Part shown: positions 1 to 11,932 of the stretch, in pieces
Layout: every line of letters starts with the position of its first letter
Position numbering within the stretch: the stretch's first letter is position 1
Origin: Toxorhynchites rutilus septentrionalis
Lineage: Eukaryota > Arthropoda > Insecta > Diptera > Culicidae
DNA: 64,000 bases
Assembly: GCF_029784135.1 (NCBI RefSeq)
Contig: NC_073745.1
Coordinates: 308,030,834 to 308,094,833, forward strand
Direction of reading: 5' to 3'
Translations under genes and position numbers: made by a program
Notes under the pieces: model-generated
What the model saw: the letters and a program-made list of their open reading frames with translations, nothing else
What the model was told of the DNA's origin: nothing
Database searches by the model: none

Positions 1-18
1 TGTTTTAAGCAAAAAAAA

Positions 19-606
19 TCTTTATATATATAAATAGATTTCTGTCTGTCTGTCTGATTCTTATGGACTCGTAAACTACTGAACCGATCAACATGAAAGT
101 TGGTATGTAGGGGTTTTTGGGGCCGGGGAAGGTTTTCGTGATAATTTGAGACCCCTCCCCCCTCTCTAAGGGGAGGCTGCCATACAAATGAAACACAAAT
201 TTCTGCATTACTCGAGAATTAATCAAGCAAATGAAACTGTCTATACTGCCATACAAATTATTCTGTATTTCTGCATAATTCAAGAACTAATCAAGCAAAC
301 TGAACCACATTTGGCCGGTGGAGGTTTTAGGGAGCAAGAAACATTTCTAAGGTGGTTCAACACTCCTCCTACCTTTCTGAAGAGGGGACGGGGGAGGTCT
401 GCCATAGAAGTGAAACAGTTTTGTTAGAAATACTAGGAATTTTATAGTAAAAGGTGAATTCAACGGGGTCAATTAGAAGATCAATCAATAAACAGTTCTG
501 CGATTGGACCCATGAACTTGCTCACGAAACAGAAAACGTGGATGTTTGAAGGTATTGATAACAAAACAAAAATTTTGGGCGGGACGAATTTTTCCGGGTC
601 AGCTAG
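19..606 (+). mobile_element. Non-autonomous Helitron-like element
   Basis: The segment starts with TC after an A and ends in CTAG before a T, the Helitron arrangement of TC...CTRR inserted between A and T. The last bases (CCGGGTCAGCTAG) are shared with the elements ending at 16936, 35705 and 38532. The interior holds a non-coding unit with the phrase CATACAAATGAAACACAAA and no Rep/helicase coding. It would be mobilised only by an autonomous relative elsewhere. Confidence 0.8.
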
Positions 607-757
607 TTATGGATAAATTTCCTGTCTAATGATATATAACACAACATATATCACAATAACCATTTTGAGTAATATGCGTTTGAAAACTCTTAATAAATTG
701 TTACATTTTTCGTAGAGTGACCCCCCTATATAGAAATCAAAGACATGGTCCTATGTC
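607..757 (+). mobile_element. Truncated end of a hairpin-terminus element
   Basis: This piece ends in a phrase (CCCCCCTATATAGAAATC, then a GACATGGTCCTATGTCAAAA-like terminus) that is the reverse complement of the terminus at 18284-18375. It is one end of the GACGTAGTCCTACGTC family. Beyond 757 the sequence becomes a hAT transposase relic, so the partner end is missing or the element is cut. Confidence 0.6.
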
Positions 758-1062
758 AAAATCATGCTGTCAAAGCTGAGATTCTGTGGTGCCTGGAAAC
801 AGTTTCAACGGGTCTTTTAACAATGCTACAAAGAGGCTACAGATGGATCTGAATGTCAGATTTAGGGATGAAGAAGATAAAGATTTGGTAAATCAGAGAT
901 CAATTTGCAGCTTTTATAGAAGGCCTGGGAATTATATATTCGAACAAACTTCTTCTTGTGTCGATGCACGGTATAAACGTGAATTAGTCATTTACGCGAG
1001 CTGCAACTGGTTTTTTAAAATGGAGAAGGAAAACTCTTGAAGTTGGGTAGTTTCGGGTTTCA
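758..1062 (+). pseudogene. Fragment of a hAT-like transposase gene
   Basis: Translated pieces align with the intact transposase at 9227-11601. Shared strings include KAEILWCLETV, QMDLNVRF followed by an acidic DEE stretch, and remnants of the FKEGLGN and VSMDGP regions. The relic covers about residues 135-300, including the second catalytic-Asp region, but has internal deletions and shifted frames. It is a dead second copy of the family. Nothing of the zinc finger or C-terminal half is seen here. Confidence 0.7.
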
Positions 1063-1750
1063 TATTTTCTACTGTTCTTCAAAGTATTTGCGTCCAAAAT
1101 AATTCGCCAAAATTTTCGACAAACAAATCTTGAAATTTCGCCTGAGATGCGACGGATTTTTTTCTTATTACCCTCAAATGATCGTCATTAGGGGCAGCTA
1201 TCCGGACAACCCAATAGAATCGTGATCCAGGAATTACCACATTTTAATGAAGAAAATATTGTTTTTCCACAGAATACCAATGAAGTAGATATGGGGTGGA
1301 GCAATAGGCAGAGTATTTTTGGATTGGTAAACAAAATATGATGTCATCATTTGCATTCAATATGGAATGTACATGAAAAAACAAAACAATGTTTAAATAA
1401 CTCACGGTCTCTTGATGTTAGGAGCCAAATTTCTCACGAAATCTTGTAACTGATTGTTTTTCAATAGATTAAAATTGTATTGTTACTTATTTCTTATATC
1501 ACTTTTTTTTATATGAAAAAGGTTCAGAGGACAGTTGTATTCTTAGTCCTCAGACATAGCAGCATTTTCAATGAAATGTGGCAAAATTGTAAACTTTTAC
1601 CTCAAATCACATACACCGACACTGTGAGCTTTCGAAATATCGTCATCTTCTCCTACATTATTCCACAAATGTCCAATGCACACTACCACTGTGGCGTCCA
1701 AAATCGAGGGGCGAAGGGGGGTGAATAAAAAATCTTGCGAGACCGAAAGA
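1063..1750. other. Unassigned stretch, no gene seen
   Basis: AT-rich sequence with no coding run longer than about 80 codons and no recognisable motif. It lies between a hAT relic and a small inverted-repeat element. It may be further degraded transposon DNA. Confidence 0.4.
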
Positions 1751-2078
1751 CGCGTCCACATTACGCCAATCGGCCTTGGCCGCCCGGTAAAGCCGACTAA
1801 ATGTGGACGTACCGCCCGGGCTTGCCGACGTGCCGAAAACCGACTCGAATCAAACCGAACCCAACCCGAAACAAGTGGATCCGGTTCGAGAAAGTCGAAC
1901 CAAAACAAAACGAAGTAAATTAGCGTTGACGACATTGTGCTTCGTGTGTTCGTGACGGCTTCGTGCATTCGATGGGACTTCGGCTTCGTGCACCCGATGG
2001 GGCGTATACATTACATAACGAACCGAATATGCCGCCAGGTACTGGCCTATCGGCATCATTCGGCATAATGTGGACGCG
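1751..2078. mobile_element. Small inverted-repeat element (MITE)
   Basis: The 17-bp ends CGCGTCCACATTACGCC and CGCGTCCACATTATGCC (right end reverse-complemented) differ at one base. They bound a 328-bp non-coding interior that is GC-richer than its surroundings. An internal copy of the phrase TAAATGTGGACG lies near 1798. No convincing target duplication flanks it, so the superfamily stays open. Confidence 0.65.
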
Positions 2079-2820
2079 CCTGAAGGGGACGAAGATCAAG
2101 ACAGACACGTCGAGGTAGCCTTGAGAACTACTGCGTCGTACGTATCTCGCTCGAAACTCTTGTGCAAGATTTCTTAGGGTTTCGAAAAACGGAATTAACG
2201 AGGCGAAGTCGTTTTCCTATTTCCAGTGTGTCCAACGGGACACACCGAATGCAAGTGCTTTATTCAGTGATTTTGTGGCTTATATATACGCTGCTTAACC
2301 TAAGAAATCTACCTCCTAAAGCATGAGGGAATTTTCATTTTCCTCTTCCACATCCTTCTTTTACCGACAATCTTCCCGGGCCGATAAGCGGCCGATCCTG
2401 GCATAGAATGATCATATATTTCCCAATGGAAATTCCTAGAACATATCTATTGCTTTTTTCGTCTAGCGGTCTTACAACGCTAAGATCGTAGAGCAGCAAT
2501 TAGATTTTTATTGTTCTCGTCCCTTCGATATTCTACATACAACGTGGGAGGGATTCTCCTATGCTTTTCTATGTTCTTTTCATTCGAGGTCGTAAATCGT
2601 GTTCTATTTTGGCCTTTCTACGCTCCTTCAGAAAAAATGTTATCTTCTATTTGGAAGGCAAGTGTATCGCGCTTATACTCATATTCAGCGGGAATTTAGA
2701 AAAATGTCTGTTCCTAACTGAAAAGAAACTTACTGAAAATAGCGTTTTTTACATTGATGTGGAACGCAATTGAATATAAACACAAATAGCTATGAAAGTG
2801 TAATGCTATTACGCATGCTA
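2079..2820. other. Unassigned stretch, no gene seen
   Basis: Overlapping short open frames near 2511-2773 have no recognisable motif and look fortuitous. No inverted repeat or RNA gene is seen. Confidence 0.4.
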
Positions 2821-3160
2821 TGCTCGCAAACTCTCTGATTAATATGGATCTTTGACCAGACAGCACTCTGAGCCAGCTCAACCCATTTATTGATAAATAC
2901 GTAGTATTAAGGGATGGGGGAAAGTTTAAAAATAAGAGTACATTTCATTCATTTGGGATTATAGATGAGGATGTATTGAAAAAATATTCGACAGACAAAA
3001 ATGTTTTTAATTTAAATATAATACTAATTTGATATGGAAAAGCTAATTTTCATTCATAATTTTAGTTTTGAAAACGTTCATGCCTACTGAAACGCTGTTT
3101 TGAAGAAATCAAATACTTTTGACGTTTGAGATGTTGGCACCAAAAATAGAGGAGATAGAG
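2821..3160. repeat. Dispersed repeat, two families adjoining
   Basis: Bases 2826-2945 match 15010-15100 and 62405-62490 (phrases on a GCAGCACTCT...CAG...CAATCCATTTATTGAT theme). Bases 2985-3150 are the reverse complement of about 57760-57941, the sequence beside the left LTR-like repeat. No coding potential is seen. The second match supplies an uninterrupted version of the left flank of the LTR-like insertion. Confidence 0.6.
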
Positions 3161-3621
3161 GAGGAACCATTAAAGTTAAAATAATTGAACTAGTACCCAG
3201 GATGTGTTGCTTTTCAAAGTGGTCTTTTTACGGCGGCTCGACTGCGAAGGAATATATATGAAATATTTCTATTCTCAGATAATTCTATGGCTCAATGTGT
3301 GACACCCGGATGTGTGAGCGTTCGGTCATTGATACCCGTCCAACTCGAATCATGAAAACATATCCCACAAATTATCATTCCATCGATCCCCAAGGAATGT
3401 GGCTATTCGGAAGAAATGGCTTCGATTCTTTGGACAGGACCTAAACAGCAATACTAAAAACATGTACATTTGCTCGCTTCACTTCAGTCCAGAATGTTTC
3501 ATTCATATCGATGGCTTGGAAGTGCAATATCGTCGAAAACTGATACAATCAGGTAAATTTGAACAAATCCATATTATAGTTACAATTATTACACAAAACT
3601 GTTTAGTTTTAGCTGTTCCTA

Positions 3622-5545
3622 CCCAGCAAACATTAAATCGCATAACAAGCGTATATATAACATCATATGCCCTAAAATTTGGTTGGCGTATAATGCGCCT
3701 AACTGGCATATGCATGCAAAAGTGGAGGCCATATACATACATGGCAAATGCTTACCGAATTTGTTTGGATCAATATGCAACTTTGACCGGCTATAATGGC
3801 GATTATGTTGGAATTGAATTGCGATCTAATATGAATATATTCATGAATTTTCAAAGCACCAAATACAGCTTTTGCCATACTCATATACGATTTATTACAG
3901 ACATAGAAAAAAACAAGCAAAATATTTTCGTGAAATGTTTATTATAGCCTCACGAATCGCCATTTTTATATATGAGTATTTATGTTTGTAGAAATAATAA
4001 TTGTTTGATTGACTTGTGTTGGGGGTGGAATATGAATGTTTAAAATGGCACAGATTGATGTTTGGCGAAAACTGCTCCGATGTGGGTTTGAACTCCGGTC
4101 GTCTGGATTATCATCCACCAGCTATCTCGCGCGGCTATCTGAAATTTAATTCAACAGCGGTTAAAACTTTCGAGTGCATCAGCATTTCATTGACATTTCA
4201 ATATGATGTAATATGTTCTTTATTAGGATCTAATATGATTTACTGTTTCATGATTTTCTTTAGCATGCAACACGATTAACTACAGTACCCAGCAAACATT
4301 AAATCGTATAATTTTGCACGTGCCAAGTCTTACAAGAAATCCGAATAAATCATAATCGCATATAATATCAATCAAAGTATGTATCGTGTATATTTGAAAT
4401 CGCATTAAATGTAAAAACTCGATTTTAAATACCATTATCAAATTAAGTCGCAATTCGGTATAATAAACATCAATTTTATGATGCACATTGTCGTAAAATA
4501 TATTTAAGCCGCATCATATGCGTATATTACGCTGATGCAGTTTGTGTGTCGTATAAGCGTATAATTTAAATCGATTCAGTACTGTAGTGAATCGTGTTGC
4601 ATGCTGAAGAAAATCATGAAACAGTGAATCATATTAGATCCTAATAAAGAACATATTACATCATATTGAAATGTCAATGAAATGCTGATGCACTCGAAAG
4701 TATTAACCCCTGTTTAATTAAATTTCAGATAGCCGCGCGAGATAGCTGGTGGATGATAATCCAGACGACCGGAGTTCGAACCCACATCGGAGCAGTTTTC
4801 ACCAAACATCAATCTGTGTCATTTTAAACATTAATATTCCACTCCCAACACAAGTAAATTAAATACTTAATATTTCTACAAATATAAATACTCATATATA
4901 AAAGAGGCGATTCGTGAGGTTATAATAAACATTTAACGAAAATATTTTGCGCCATTTGTTTTTTTTCTATGTCTATAATAAATCGTATAAGAGTATGGCA
5001 AAAGTCGTATTTGGTGCTTTGACAATTCATGAATAAATTCATATTAGATCGCAATTCAATTCCAACATAATCGCTATTATAGCCGGTCAAAGTTGCATAT
5101 TCATCCAAACAAATTCGGTAAGCATTTGCCATGTATGTATATGGCCTCCACTTTTGCATGCATATGCCAGTTAGGCGCATTATATGCCAACCAAATTTTA
5201 GGGCATATGATGTTATATATACGCTTGTTATGCGATTTAATGTTTGCTGGGTACTAAATCGATTTGAATTATACGCTTATACGACTCACAAACTGCATCA
5301 GCGTAATATTCGCATATGACGCGGATTAAAAATATTTTACGACAATATACATCATAAAATTGATGTCTATTATACCGAATTGCGACTTAATTTGATAATG
5401 GTATATAAAATCGAGTTTTTACATTTTATGCGATTTCAAATATACACGATACATACTTTGATTGATATTATATGCGGTTATGATTTATTCGGATTTCTTG
5501 TAAGACTTGGCACGTACAAAATTATACGATTTAATGTTTGCTGGG
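3622..5545 (+). mobile_element. TA-target inverted-repeat element, outer copy
   Basis: Both ends carry CCCAGCAAACATTAAATCG in inverted orientation, and TA is duplicated at 3620-3621 and 5546-5547. Removing the inner copy leaves about 958 bp, matching the solitary copy at 55225-56176. The body is non-coding and AT-rich, with many short GCATATG-like inverted motifs. It sits in exon 2 of the THAP relic; excision of one TA plus the element restores CCTACTGTC. Confidence 0.88.
4288..5251 (-). mobile_element. Same-family element nested in reverse
   Basis: A complete 964-bp copy in opposite orientation to its host copy, with CCCAGCAAACATTAAATCG ends and TA duplicated at 4286-4287 and 5252-5253. It carries a tRNA-like internal stretch around 4741-4790 (GATAGCTGGTGG, GGAGTTCGAACCC) that the other copies share. 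No transposase is encoded, so it depends on enzyme supplied elsewhere. Confidence 0.88.
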
Positions 5546-5880
5546 TACTGTCAGAAAGGGCAACGATTCTCATGCCTCGAAATCAAAACCGGACGGCTCA
5601 CCGAAAGGTCTTGATTGACATCATGCAAGAGTAAAAAATAATAAATCATCCATAACATCCGTGGAATTGGTCCAGTTTTCTAATGGGACGAAACATGACT
5701 ATCCCGAGAGGAATATTCCGTTAAATGAAATTGGGAGCAGGGATCAACATTTCTAATAAAAAAAACCTCGTGATTCTGCTAGTTCTGATAGCTTAATTCA
5801 AGCACTGCAGTAGGAGGTATCGGAGAGCTACTGAGAGCTTCAGGAAGCTAAACTCTGAATAACCGAACCACAATTTCCCC

Positions 5881-6453
5881 TAGGTTTTGATTAGAAAAAA
5901 ATCTAAATTGATTATCTTTACGCAGCAATGAATAAATGTATACATTTAGATGAAATACAAAAAAAAACTTATTTAGACAATCCATGATATTTGCAAAGCT
6001 ACACGTCACAGCCTCACTGTTGCTGATGCACTAGTCAGTCCAGACTACCTTATCATATACGTACCCTGATACAGCTGGTATTTATCGATTGGTCAAAAGA
6101 CTACCGGACATCACTGTTTGTGATTAAAATGTAAACAAACCGTCGAATTGAAATTTCTTTGAAACATAAACAAACAAAGTCCCGTAGTGAACAAAACTTT
6201 TGGAATCACCTAGTAAACAAGGCGGGAAAATCGTTGAGGATTTTTGGAAGATCAAGATTTAAGGGTAATTTCAGCATTAAAATTACTAATAACAGTAGAA
6301 TTCTGCTATACTAGACTATATTTATTTTATAGACACTTCAAACCTAAAAGTTCATTTGCTATATTGGACAGTTAGTAGAAAAATATTCTCTCAAACGGAA
6401 AGAAATCATCGTCAGGTTTTCAGTGCTATTTTCACAGTTCCATAACACGCTCC
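5881..6453. other. Unassigned, 5' flank of the THAP transposase gene
   Basis: No gene is seen. It probably holds the 5' end and promoter of the element encoding the THAP-DDE protein, but no terminal repeat could be paired with the 3' side, where a hAT element has inserted. Confidence 0.4.
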
Positions 6454-8413
6454 ATGGAAGATATGGACGGTTGGGAGGAAGGTAAACCATGCGTTGAGCT
6501 GCTCATAGAACATGTTCCGAGCGGCCCGGAGAGAATGGACGATTCGGAGGAAACTAAACCTAGCGTTAAATCTTCTGCGAAACAAGCCACGAGCGTTCAC
6601 ACCACGAAGAGTAAAAATGTATGCATAGTCCCTGGATGTTATACACGGTATGGCCACGGTTATTCATTCCACAGGTTTCCCAAAAAGGAGGAAAAGAAAC
6701 GATATGACCTGTGGCTGGCCAGACTGCGATTGGTGTATGAACCGTCTCCGACGACAAATGTTTGCAGCTCACATTTTAGCAGTGACAACTTTGTTCCTCC
6801 ATGTAAGTTATGTGTTTTGACGTAGGATTACGTTGTTCGGGAATACATCAAGGGTACAAATTGTGAAGCAATATGTTGATCGGGTCACGAAAACTGTTGT
6901 ATTTCGAGTGTTTGTTGCACAACCATTTCTTAATGGGCTTATCAGATTTTTGCAGCAATCTATTTGGACACCCCCTAACAATCTTCTGCAAAATAACAAT
7001 TAAATATTTTTTCCATAGTTAATTGCAAAATGCAAGCAAGCTGCGGGAGCTCTGCTCGCCACAGTTAGAGGGAAGTCAGTAACGATAAGGTCGTTACTGC
7101 AATTAATCGATTCCGATTGCGGTGTTTCTTTTTCAAAGATATTCAAAATCAACATGCAACAAATATCGTAACGTAATCCTACGTCAATTATGCGGTCGTG
7201 TCTCGGACGCAACCTTTTAACTTTTCCTGTACATTGTATTTCATTCCACTTTATTTCAGCTCGAAGAAGGATCACCAAACGGGTGATACTGAAAAATACA
7301 GCTGTACCGGATATAAATCTACCTCAACCGAAAACTGACCCAAGAAAGGAAAAAATAGCTAAGAAACGTGCTGAGCGAGTAGCCAGGCGGAGTGAAATCA
7401 AACTAGAGGACAATCACAATAAGGGATTTGGAACGGATATAATAGAAACAGTGGAATTGGTGGAAGCAGCTGTTCAGGTGAACACGCTTGATTGGGATAC
7501 ACTTTTTCTGAATCGCCGCAGAAAGACGGCTGTTCGCTTCAAAACCGATTCGGAATTGAACTGCTGGACCGGGTTGACTTCCCTCAAAATGTTGAATACC
7601 ATCGTTGAAGGTTTGTGCTCGTTGGCCGCGTATAAAAAGCGATCACGCCCTATTATTTGTGCGGAAGAGGAAGTGCTTGTGGTGTTTACGAAAATGAAAA
7701 CGAATATATCGGTCCGTTGCCTGGGAACTCTCTTTAACCTGCATTACCAGACTGTTTCGGCAGTGATACATCGGACAGTTCCATTGCTGAAAATGATGTG
7801 CACTGCCTTAATACCATGGCCAACACAGGGAGAAATACACCGCAACATGCCACACTTTTTCCGGCCAGATTTTACGGATGTTGTCGCTGTGCTCGATTGC
7901 ATGGAAATTCCAATCAAAAAACCAAAATGTCTCCACTGCAGAATCAACGCATATTCGCATTGTAAAGGACATGAGACTGCGAAGTACTTGATTACCGTTA
8001 CACCGGGCGGGACGATATCCTACGTGAGTCGTGGATACGGCGGGAGGGCTTCGGAGAACCAAATAGTTGTGGAGGAAAATATGCTTGGGAAGTTCAGAAT
8101 GGGTGAAGCACTGATGGCCGATGACAGATTCAGCATAGAATCCGAATGTGCTCCCTACGGAGTAAAGCTCGTGCGACCGCCTTTTTTAACCGCTCGTCGA
8201 TATCAGTTTAACGGAAAGGATGCTCGTGAAGGTGTGTCCATAGCCGCGGCATACACCCTCTATGTGAAACGAGCTATGCAACGCATAAAAATGTTCGAAA
8301 TATTCAACAACGAAATCGATCCACGATTTCTTCCCTTTTTGGATGATATGATATACATTGTCTGTGGAATAGTCAACATTTCCAAGCCGTTTTTGTTAAA
8401 CATGCGTCTTTAG
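6454..8413 (+). CDS. THAP-DDE transposase, ISL2EU type
   Basis: Two exons (6454-6802 and 7260-8413) splice at GTAAGT and TTTCAG in matching phase to predict 500 aa. Residues about 55-112 form a THAP zinc domain with C57, C62, C104 and H107 and the fold residues W and F. A basic linker follows, then a helix-turn-helix region (about 215-300) and a DDE_Tnp_4-like nuclease. Catalytic candidates are D329 (LDCMEIPI) and D404 (MADDRF). The final family signature, normally VERAxQRIK, reads YVKRAMQRIK, so position 453 is Lys (AAA) instead of the expected Glu (GAA). THAP followed by this nuclease is the ISL2EU/IS4EU arrangement. The frame is otherwise open, so this is either a recently killed transposase or a protein kept for DNA binding. 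Confidence 0.85.
6815..7215 (-). mobile_element. Miniature hairpin-terminus element in an intron
   Basis: It fills about 400 of the 457 intron bases of the THAP transposase gene. The left end is TTTTGACGTAGGATTACG and the right end is its inverted copy CGTAATCCTACGTCAA. Immediately outside the right end lies the family hairpin (GGTCGTGTC, loop TCG, GACGCAACC). No coding sequence is present and the splice sites of the host gene remain intact. Confidence 0.8.
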
Positions 8414-8454
8414 AAATTGTGTTTTATTTTATTTGTTGTTCGAAAATGCATTTG

Positions 8455-11400
8455 CAGGGTGTCGACTACCTTGAAAATCCTTGAAAATCAGGGAATATCA
8501 GGGAATTCAAATATGGTCAGGGAAAATCAGGGAATTTTACCACAATCAGGGAAAAATGAAATTCGTTGGATATAAAATATAAAAGTTTTTAGCCTTCCAG
8601 GTTTTATGTGTACATTTACTTCAGTGTATGTTGTTTGTTTTTGTCTGTGAAAATGGCGCGAAAGTAGAAGTCTTTTACTTTCGTGCAGTTTTTGCCAACT
8701 CCGTGTTAAGCCGTTATTTATCAGATACCATCATCTCGAGCACCAGTTTGACAATTGTTGAATGCAACTGACAGCTGATATATTTGCGCTTTCCGAGCAC
8801 AGCCAGTAAGATAGGCGATGTCACGGGGCTGTTTTTTCGACCATTTGAAAGATGTGTTTGCGTAAGAAGAAATAGAACTGCAAGAATTTAAGTTTGAATT
8901 TCGTTCAACGGAAGCGACTGTTGGTGCTCGTAGGCAGAAACAGAACTGCAAAAATTTAAGTTTGAATTTCATTTAATGGAAGTGATTGTTGATGCTCGCT
9001 TTGTGTTAAAGTTGAGGTGGGTGAGCCAATTTTATAATCGGTGAATACAGTAAAATAATTTATTCATTATTTTAGCAGAGAGGTACGATAAAATCATAAG
9101 GTTGTCTGGCATTCTTCCCCGACTATCAACTGAAGCGAAGGTGTAGTGTACTGACAATTTACAGTGACCTTTTTTACTGATAATTATTATCTTTATCATA
9201 GGAAATCCAGTAGAACTTAGTTCGAAATGGCAAGCAAAACCACGTTCCAAGGCGTTTGGTTGCATGACCCGGAGTTTTCATCATGGTTGAAACGAATTGA
9301 CACTAAGCTAGGATGCGCATACTGTTCTGTATGTTCCTGTGAAATAGTTCTCAGCAACATGGGCAAACAGGCTCTCAAAAGTCATATGAAATCAAAGAAG
9401 CATAGTCAACGAACCACAGCCGGAAATATTTTCAAATATCTAATGAGTGATTCACACCAAACGTTCGAACCAGGCACTTCCAAGAATATCGGATTCAGTT
9501 GTGCTAGAAATGATCATCCACCTGTGGAATCAGTACCTACTGTTGCGATTCCTTCAGTTTCCTCTGCGAGCATTCTACCTCCTTCGAAAACTATCGATAA
9601 ATTCATGCTGAAAAACGATACCATCAAAGCTGAGATCCTGTGGTGTTTGGAAACAGTTATGTGTCACAAATCACTCCGCACAGCTGAAAAGGACATGGTA
9701 GTATTGAGAACAATGTTTCATGATAGCCAGATTGCTGAGAAGGTTCAACTAGGCCGTGATAAAATGAGCTACATGATGCTGTTTGGCATTGCCCCCTATT
9801 ATAAATCTGAGCTCGATAAAACTCTGCATAATACAAACTGCATTGTCGTTGGTTTTGACGAGTCCTTAAATAAGACTACAAAAAAGCAGCAAATGGATCT
9901 AAATGTCAGATTTTGGGATGAAGAAAAGAAGGAGGTGGTAACTCGTTACATGACCTCAATGTTCTTGGGACGATCTCGAGCAACAGATTTACATGCAGCT
10001 TTTAAAGAAGGCCTGGGAAATATCCCTTTAAACAAGCTTCTTCAGGTGTCGATGGATGGTCCCAACGTGAATTGGTCATTTTTACGCGAGCTGAAAATGG
10101 ACTTTGAACATGGAGAAGAAAGGCTCTTGGATTTAGGTAGCTGCGGATTGCATATTTTGCACGGTGCATTCAAGGAAGGTGTTCGCTGCTCTGGATGGAA
10201 TGTTACGAAGTACCTGCGAGGCATCTATCACATCTTCAAAGATGTTCCAGCACGACGCGCTTTATTCACATCGTATTCGGGAAGTGCTGTGTATCCACTG
10301 AAGTTTTGCGCTCACAGATGGTTGGAAAACATTAACGTAGCACAAAGAGCTGTGGAGATTACTCCTCATATAAGGAAGTTCGTTGAGGGTGTTCAGAATG
10401 ACAAAATTGAACCAAAATCAGATTCGTACGTCGATGTAGTTGAGTGTCTAAAAGATCCTCTACTGTTGGCTAAGTTGACCTTTTTCAAATCCGTTGCCGC
10501 TGAAGTAGAACCATTTTTGCGCGAGTTCCAAACGGATAATCCCATGGTGCCATTTTTGTATAACAATTTGAGTCAAATGGCTAGAAGTATATTGGGAAGA
10601 TTCATGCAGATCGATCAGCTAAAGAACATCACTCAGGTATATTTAATCTCTTGTGGATAATTCATTCTATCAAATGATTGATCCAATAGCAATTTTATTG
10701 CTATTTGAATAAAATTTACTGTTTTCATTTCTTTCAGGTAACAATAGAAGAGATCAATGAAGCCAAGAATCATTTACCAATGAAAGAGATTGTATTGGGT
10801 TTTGAAACAAGAAAAGTTTTAAAAAACTCGTCAAAATTGACCCAAAAACAAATTCTGCAATTTCGTCTGGAATGCAAAGGATTTTTGAAAGCACTGATTC
10901 TAAAGCTTATGAAGCGATCGCCATTGACGTATCCTGTGACGAAAGCCGCATCCTCTCTTGACCCTTCAGTCATTGATTCCGATCAAAAATTGGCTGGAAA
11001 ACGATTCGAAAAGCTTTTAACTATATTGATGGATTTTGGTCGTATCAGTGGAGCTTCAGCAGACTTGGCACTGAAACAATATTTAAAATTAGTTGGTAGC
11101 AACAAAAGCAACAAGTTTGCCTACTATGATCGGAAAAATGAACGACTGGACCATTTCTGGAAGGGATTGCTATCGGGGGATGAGTTTATGGAACTTTTTA
11201 CCATCGTAAAAATGATCTGCTGTCTCTCGCATGGAAACGCCAACCTTGAGAGGGGCTTTTCCATTAACGCTGAATGTCTTTTTGAAAACATGCGTGAGGA
11301 ATCGGTTGTTGCTAAGCGACAAATTTATGACGCTGTATTTCACGCTGGAGAGATAGCATCAATACAAATTTCGAACCAGCTAATTCAACGAGTTCGAAAT

Positions 11401-11932
11401 TCTCACTCCCTTTATATAGAAGACAAGGAACGCCGTAAGAAAGAAGATCTTGCGTCAAATGCGTCAAAGATGATGAAACGTCAACGAGAAGCAGAAGCGA
11501 AATCTTTAGAGATCAAACGGAGTAAAATTTTGGAAAACGCACAGAAGGAAGCCGAAAGTTTGCAAGAAAAAATCGCTTTGTTGAAATCAACTGTTTTGTA
11601 AAACTCATCCGAATCAAAATAAATAAAATTTTCTGCTGTATTAGTATTTAAGCATCTTTCATGAACTGCATGAATAAATCATGTTCTATCTTTTACGCCG
11701 TTTCTCAGTCTTTGTATAATTCAAACAAAAAAATACAAAAAACTCATTTATTGGATTATATTCGCTCATAAATTTACTTGTTCTAGCCTTCATAGATACT
11801 TACTAGCTGTTAAAAAACAGAACTAAAATAAAAATTTTGATCACTAGTCTATATCTGGAATTTTTCTGGAAAAGTACTGGAAAATCAGGGAATATCAGGG
11901 AATTTTTTTTCGGAATTTGAGTCGACACCCTG
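8455..11932 (+). mobile_element. Complete autonomous hAT-like transposon
   Basis: The ends are CAGGGTGTCGACT and its inverse, followed inward by repeated TCAGGGAAT motifs on both sides. ATTTG is duplicated at 8450-8454 and 11933-11937, a 5-bp target duplication. CAGGG termini with five duplicated bases fit the hAT5 type better than typical 8-bp hATs; that assignment is from memory of the group. The element encodes one spliced transposase with no stop or frameshift. A roughly 65-bp tandem duplication (8877-8930 and 8941-8995) precedes the gene. It lies 41 bp past the stop of the THAP transposase gene, so it is the younger insertion. Confidence 0.85.
9227..11601 (+). CDS. hAT-like transposase, 757 aa, one intron
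   Basis: Exons 9227-10636 and 10738-11601 join in phase 0 across a 101-bp GT-AG intron (ITQ then VTIEEIN). The protein cuts and rejoins element ends in the nucleus. Residues 30-62 form a BED/C2H2-like zinc finger (CAYCSVC, then HMKSKKH). The likely catalytic triad is D211 (VGFDESLN), D277 (VSMDGPNVN) and E641 (HGNANLERGFS), matching hAT order and spacing, with the usual long insertion before the Glu. A charged helical C-terminus (about 700-755, rich in Lys, Glu and Arg) looks like a coiled coil. The start Met is the first in the open frame, but an upstream non-coding exon is possible. No inactivating change is seen, so it may be active. Domestication is less likely because the terminal repeats are intact. 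Confidence 0.88.

Larger units (their letters stand above)
3287..5880 (+). pseudogene. THAP-domain gene relic, exon 2 disrupted
   Basis: Exon 1 begins MAQCVTPGC, the first zinc Cys pair. After one frameshift it continues SFHRSPRNVAIRKKWLRFF and ICSLHFSPECF, giving the Trp and the Cys-x2-His of a THAP domain. A 60-bp intron with GT-AG ends at 3553 and 3612 joins in phase 1 to AVPTVRKGNDSHASKSKPD, the usual AVP exit from a THAP domain. Exon 2 is interrupted at a TA by the element at 3622-5545. It resumes at 5548, meets one in-frame stop, then stays open for about 50 codons. A late segment near 5790-5860 reads like a degenerate coiled coil. The domain is THAP; the parent gene is unknown. Confidence 0.75.

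Noticed and set aside
3399..3947. A 182-codon open frame as an intact gene
   Set aside because: Only its first 50 or so codons are THAP sequence; the rest reads through an intron and into an inserted non-coding element.
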